Of a DNA stretch of 64,000 nt, positions 60,957 to 64,000 are shown piece by piece. This stretch comes from Actinomycetota bacterium (lineage in GTDB: Bacteria > Actinomycetota > Thermoleophilia > Gaiellales > Gaiellaceae). Where the stretch lies: contig PMNA01000013.1 of assembly GCA_003162055.1 (NCBI GenBank), positions 1 to 64,000 on the forward strand, written 5' to 3'. The position numbers and the translations under genes are program-made. Each line of letters begins with the position of its first letter. Position 1 is the first letter of the stretch. The notes under the pieces were generated by a model. That model was given only the letters and a program-made list of their open reading frames with translations, was not told the DNA's origin and did no database searches.

Positions 60957-61916
60957 ATGCAGGACGTTCTGACGATTCCCAACGAAGTCGCGGCCGAGCT
61001 TGCGGGCGTCTCGGACAGCGTGCTCGAGGCCCTGCGCGAACGCCTCGCTTGCACGATCAGGTTGCGAGGTAACCGGCTTACGCTCGACGGCGACAAGGCC
61101 GAGGTGGCCCAGGCGCGCACGGTGATCGAGGAGATCGTCGGGCTGGTCGAGGACGGCCAGGAGGTCGGGCCCAGCTCGGTGGACGCGGTGCTCGGGGCGC
61201 TCGACCAGGCGCAGGATGTGCGCGAGGTGTTCGAAGAGATCGTCTGGCGCCACCGCGGCAAGAAGATCACGCCCAAGACCGTCAACCAGAAGCGCTACGT
61301 CGATGCCATTCGCTCGCGCACCGTCACCTTCGGCATCGGCCCGGCCGGCACCGGCAAGACCTATCTGGCGATGGCCCTCGCGGTCGCCGCGCTCAGCGAA
61401 GGCCAGGTCGGGCGCATCATCCTGACGCGCCCCGCGGTCGAGGCCGGCGAGCGCCTCGGCTTCCTGCCCGGCGACCTGCTGGCCAAGGTCGATCCCTACC
61501 TGCGCCCGCTCTTCGACGCGCTCTACGACATGCTCGACGCCGAGCGGCTGGGCGCCTACATCGAGCGCGGCACGATCGAGGTCGCTCCGCTGGCCTTCAT
61601 GCGCGGGCGCACGCTCAACGACTCCTTCATCATCCTCGACGAGGCCCAGAACACCACCCCCGAGCAGATGCAGATGTTCCTGACCCGGCTCGGCTTCGGC
61701 TCGCGCGTCGTCGTCACCGGTGACATCACCCAGGTCGACCTGCCCAAGGAACAGGCCTCGGGCCTGATCCAGGTGCAGCAGGTCCTGGCCGACATCGAAG
61801 GCATCGCCTTCGTCCAGTTCGGGCACGAGGACGTCGTCCGCCACAAGCTGGTGCAGCGAATCGTCGAGGCCTACAAGCGCCACGTCGAGGCCACGGGCGC
61901 CGAGCGCCGCCGCTAG
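60957..61916 (+). CDS. phoH: PhoH-like ATPase
   Basis: A 319-aa cytosolic ATPase. An N-terminal KH-like part ([20 protein letters not shown]) is followed by the PhoH domain: Walker [14 protein letters not shown], Walker [19 protein letters not shown], and [20 protein letters not shown]. Linked in most bacteria to ybeY and era, it is thought to act in RNA metabolism. The frame is open further up, but the ATG at 60957 is supported by homology and the TACACT hexamer. Confidence 0.93.
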   Translation: MQDVLTIPNEVAAELAGVSDSVLEALRERLACTIRLRGNRLTLDGDKAEVAQARTVIEEIVGLVEDGQEVGPSSVDAVLGALDQAQDVREVFEEIVWRHRGKKITPKTVNQKRYVDAIRSRTVTFGIGPAGTGKTYLAMALAVAALSEGQVGRIILTRPAVEAGERLGFLPGDLLAKVDPYLRPLFDALYDMLDAERLGAYIERGTIEVAPLAFMRGRTLNDSFIILDEAQNTTPEQMQMFLTRLGFGSRVVVTGDITQVDLPKEQASGLIQVQQVLADIEGIAFVQFGHEDVVRHKLVQRIVEAYKRHVEATGAERRR

Positions 61917-61924
61917 CTTGGAAC

Positions 61925-62308
61925 GTGATGATCGAGATCGAGATCGAGAACAGAAGCGGCGCCGCCGTTGACGAGCAGGCAGCCGCCTCGCTCGCCCGGA
62001 AGGTGCTGGAAGCGGAAGGCGTCGTCGAGGGCGAGCTAGGGCTCAGCTTCGTCGGTGGCGAGGAGATTCGCGCGCTCAAGCGCGAGCATCTGGCGATCGA
62101 CGAGGTGACCGACGTGCTCTCCTTCCCGATCGACGGTCTGGGCGACCTGCCGGCCGGCCTTCCACGCCAGCTCGGTGATGTCGTCATCTGCCCCGAGGTG
62201 GTGGGGGCCGAGTGGCGAAAACCACTCGTACACGGCCTCTTGCACCTGCTCGGCTACGAGCACGGGCCCGAGATGGAGGAGCGGGAGAACCGCTACGAAT
62301 CGACATGA
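61925..62308 (+). CDS. ybeY: Endoribonuclease YbeY
   Basis: A 127-aa metal-dependent RNase for rRNA maturation and ribosome quality control. The zinc site is HGLLHLLGYEHG, and TDVLSFPIDG and GDVVICPEV precede it. The C-terminus is short. The start could be GTG 61925 or ATG 61928. The stop overlaps the next gene's ATG by 4 bp. Confidence 0.94.
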   Translation: MMIEIEIENRSGAAVDEQAAASLARKVLEAEGVVEGELGLSFVGGEEIRALKREHLAIDEVTDVLSFPIDGLGDLPAGLPRQLGDVVICPEVVGAEWRKPLVHGLLHLLGYEHGPEMEERENRYEST

Positions 62309-63024
62309 GCCCACGTTCACGAATCTCGCTCATCGATAGCTTCAACTTCGCCTTCCAGGGCGTCATTCACGCCGTCCGGACGCAGCGCAACATGCGCATT
62401 CACCTGCTCATCGCGATCGCCGTGCTGATCGCCGCGGTTGTTGTCGGAGTCCAACGGATAGAGCTGATCGCGATCATTCTCGTGATCGCCTTCGTGCTCA
62501 TCAGCGAGATGGTCAACAGCGCACTGGAGGCGGCGATCGACGTGTCGACGACGAGTTTCGACCCGATGGCCAAGCTGGCCAAGGACATGGCCGCCGGCGC
62601 CGTTCTGATCTCGACCGTCACCGCGGTTGCAGTCGGCTTTCTCATCTTCGAGGATCACATCGCCAACCCGAGCACGCGCCTGCTCAACCGGGCCGAGCGG
62701 GCGCCCGTATATCTGACGCTCGTGGCTCTGATCGTCACGGTCCTGATCGTGATCGTGACCAAGGCACTGACTCATCGCGGGACGCCGCTTCGGGGCGGCC
62801 TGCCCTCCGGCCACTCCGCGCTCGCCTTCGCGGCCTGGATGGCGATCACCTACCTGATCCCCGCCGGCGATCACCGCTTCCTGATCTCGTCGCTGGCTCT
62901 CGTAATGGCGTTCCTGGTGGCGCAGACGCGAATCGAAGCCGGCTTCCACTCTGCCCTCGAGGTCACCTATGGCGCCGTGATCGGAGCGCTCGTGACGCTG
63001 GCCTTCTTCCAGATATTCACATGA
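62305..63024 (+). CDS. DgkA-type lipid kinase fused to PAP2 phosphatase
   Basis: A 239-aa membrane protein of two parts. Residues 1-115 are a prokaryotic DAGK domain (FNFAFQGVIHAVRTQRNMRI; EMVNSALEAAIDV with the catalytic Glu), in Gram-positives an undecaprenol or diacylglycerol kinase. Residues 125-239 are a PAP2-type phosphatase (GGLPSGHSALAFAAW, then TRIEAGFHSALEV), in which the usual final Asp is Glu and the first Lys-Arg motif is weak. A kinase and a phosphatase for lipid phosphates in one chain suggests control of the undecaprenyl phosphate pool. It overlaps era by 4 bp. Confidence 0.88.
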   Translation: MSPRSRISLIDSFNFAFQGVIHAVRTQRNMRIHLLIAIAVLIAAVVVGVQRIELIAIILVIAFVLISEMVNSALEAAIDVSTTSFDPMAKLAKDMAAGAVLISTVTAVAVGFLIFEDHIANPSTRLLNRAERAPVYLTLVALIVTVLIVIVTKALTHRGTPLRGGLPSGHSALAFAAWMAITYLIPAGDHRFLISSLALVMAFLVAQTRIEAGFHSALEVTYGAVIGALVTLAFFQIFT

Positions 63025-63893
63025 CAGAGCAGCTGAAGAGCGGCTTCATCGCCGTCGCCGGGCGCCCCAATGTGGGCAAGTCCACGCTGGTCAACGCACT
63101 CTGCGGCGGCAAGGTCGCGATCGTCTCGAACAAGCCGCAAACCACGAGGCAGCGCATCTTCGGGATCGTCAACGGAGCGGACTACCAGCTCGTGCTGGTC
63201 GACATGCCGGGCTTCCAGCGCCCGCTCGACCCGCTGACCGAGCATATGCAGCGCACCGTCTCCAACTCGTTCGAGGACGCGGACGCCGTCATGTTCATGC
63301 TTTCCGCGCAGGAGAGGATCGGCGCCGGCGACCGCTTCATCGCCCAGACGGTGTTCGCGCTCGGCGTGCCGGTGGTGATCGTGTTGAACAAGGTCGATCA
63401 GCAGAGGCCGGGCCACATCGCCCAGCAGATGAAGACCGCTGCCGAGCTCGGTAACTTCCACGCTCTTCATCCGGTCAGCGCCAAGACCGGCGACGGCGTG
63501 CCCGAGCTGCGCGAGGAGCTGCTCGGACTGCTTCCCGAGGGCGTCGCCTACTTCCCGCGCGACGTCATCACCGACATGCCGCTGGCGCTGCGCCTGGCCG
63601 AGCTGATCCGCGAGAAGGCGCTCGCCCTGACCCGCGACGAAGTCCCACACTCGCTCTCGGTGGAGCTGGAGGAGATCACCGAGCGGGTGATCAGGGCCCG
63701 CATCATGGTCGAGACCGAGTCACAGAAGCAGATCCTGGTCGGGCGGGCCGGCCGAATGGTCAAGGAGATCGGCGTGAAGGCGCGGCCCGAGATCGAGCAG
63801 CTGGTCGGGCACCGGGTCTTTCTCGACCTCAAGGTCAAGGTCGAGCCGCGCTGGCGCCGCGACCAGGCCACGCTCGAGCGGCTGGGTATCTAG
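63021..63893 (+). CDS. era: GTPase Era
   Basis: A 290-aa GTPase that binds 16S rRNA during 30S assembly. G1 GRPNVGKSTLVNAL, G2 around KPQTTRQRI, G3 DMPGF, G4 NKVD are present, and a KH domain at the C-terminus (VGRAGRMVKEIGVKARPEIE). It ends the translation-linked cluster beginning at dnaJ. Confidence 0.97.
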   Translation: MTEQLKSGFIAVAGRPNVGKSTLVNALCGGKVAIVSNKPQTTRQRIFGIVNGADYQLVLVDMPGFQRPLDPLTEHMQRTVSNSFEDADAVMFMLSAQERIGAGDRFIAQTVFALGVPVVIVLNKVDQQRPGHIAQQMKTAAELGNFHALHPVSAKTGDGVPELREELLGLLPEGVAYFPRDVITDMPLALRLAELIREKALALTRDEVPHSLSVELEEITERVIRARIMVETESQKQILVGRAGRMVKEIGVKARPEIEQLVGHRVFLDLKVKVEPRWRRDQATLERLGI

Positions 63894-63974
63894 GCGCTAG
63901 CATCGAATGAGAAACTCAATCGACCTCGATCCGAACGGGCGAGAGTCCGAGCTATCGGGGAAGGAGCGCTAGGC

Positions 63975-64000
63975 ATGCAGACGATCTTGGTGGCGACCGA
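63975..64000 (+). CDS. Start of a Usp-like gene, cut by window edge
   Basis: A strong ribosome binding site (GGGGAAGGAG) and ATG open a frame reading MQTILVAT before the window ends. This is the usual beginning of universal stress proteins; only eight codons are visible. Confidence 0.5.

Noticed and set aside
60255-61883. 542-aa open frame antisense to yqeY-phoH
   Set aside because: High GC third positions of the real genes create long antisense frames; there is no domain, and phoH and yqeY on the + strand are certain.

Overview
The window is high-GC, densely packed bacterial chromosome. It carries a complete housekeeping core: comEA-comEC-holA-rpsT, murJ-lepA-hemW, and hrcA-dnaJ-prmA-cupin-mtaB-HIT-yqeY-phoH-ybeY-dgkA-era. 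Codon usage, very frequent GTG/TTG starts, 4-bp stop/start overlaps and many leaderless-looking starts point to an actinobacterium. A deep-branching Thermoleophilia-type lineage is my inference from gene content and order; no marker was searched. No rRNA, tRNA, CRISPR array, integrase or insertion sequence was seen.

Layout. 0-3 kb is a worn accessory patch: a lipoprotein, a SnoaL-like pseudogene joined to a decayed second copy of a neighbouring DksA/TraR-like gene, and an AT-richer membrane gene. 3-6 kb holds catalase, threonine synthase and a methyltransferase. 6.4-9.3 kb is an arsenic operon (48-aa Cys peptide-arsR-arsM-arsC-acr3) with its promoter and operator visible; every gene overlaps the next by 4 bp. 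9.3-12.8 kb holds an ammonium transporter behind a possible attenuator, a Usp protein and a response regulator without an output domain. 13-15.8 kb holds a GH1 beta-glucosidase behind a perfect LacI-type palindrome and several small genes. 15.8-19 kb pairs an Nramp-like transporter having unusual metal-site residues with a soluble PRC/MgtE_N/CBS protein, possibly a split magnesium transport system. 19-26.4 kb is one minus-strand operon: an Opp-type ABC importer plus a GH130 phosphorylase, probably for beta-mannosides. 26.8-32.4 kb has a GGDEF-EAL protein, then an NrtR-type regulator divergent from nadB-nadC-nadA. 32-38.5 kb is mixed: a secreted HEXXH protein, a secreted alpha/beta hydrolase, GNAT, lysA and a GFA-family gene with an internal stop. 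leuS follows at 38.5-41 kb.

41-44.2 kb is the most unusual part: three tandem paralogues with LacI/GalR effector-binding domains and no helix-turn-helix, each carrying a related ~50-residue N-terminal segment instead. 44.3-64 kb is the housekeeping core above, interrupted at 48.8-49.5 kb by an AT-rich insert encoding a small secreted protein. The right end cuts a Usp-like gene after its first codons.

A recurrent signal is a TANNNT hexamer 5-9 bases before the start codon of genes that begin a transcription unit and lack a clear Shine-Dalgarno sequence (14 cases listed). It suggests that leaderless mRNAs are common here.
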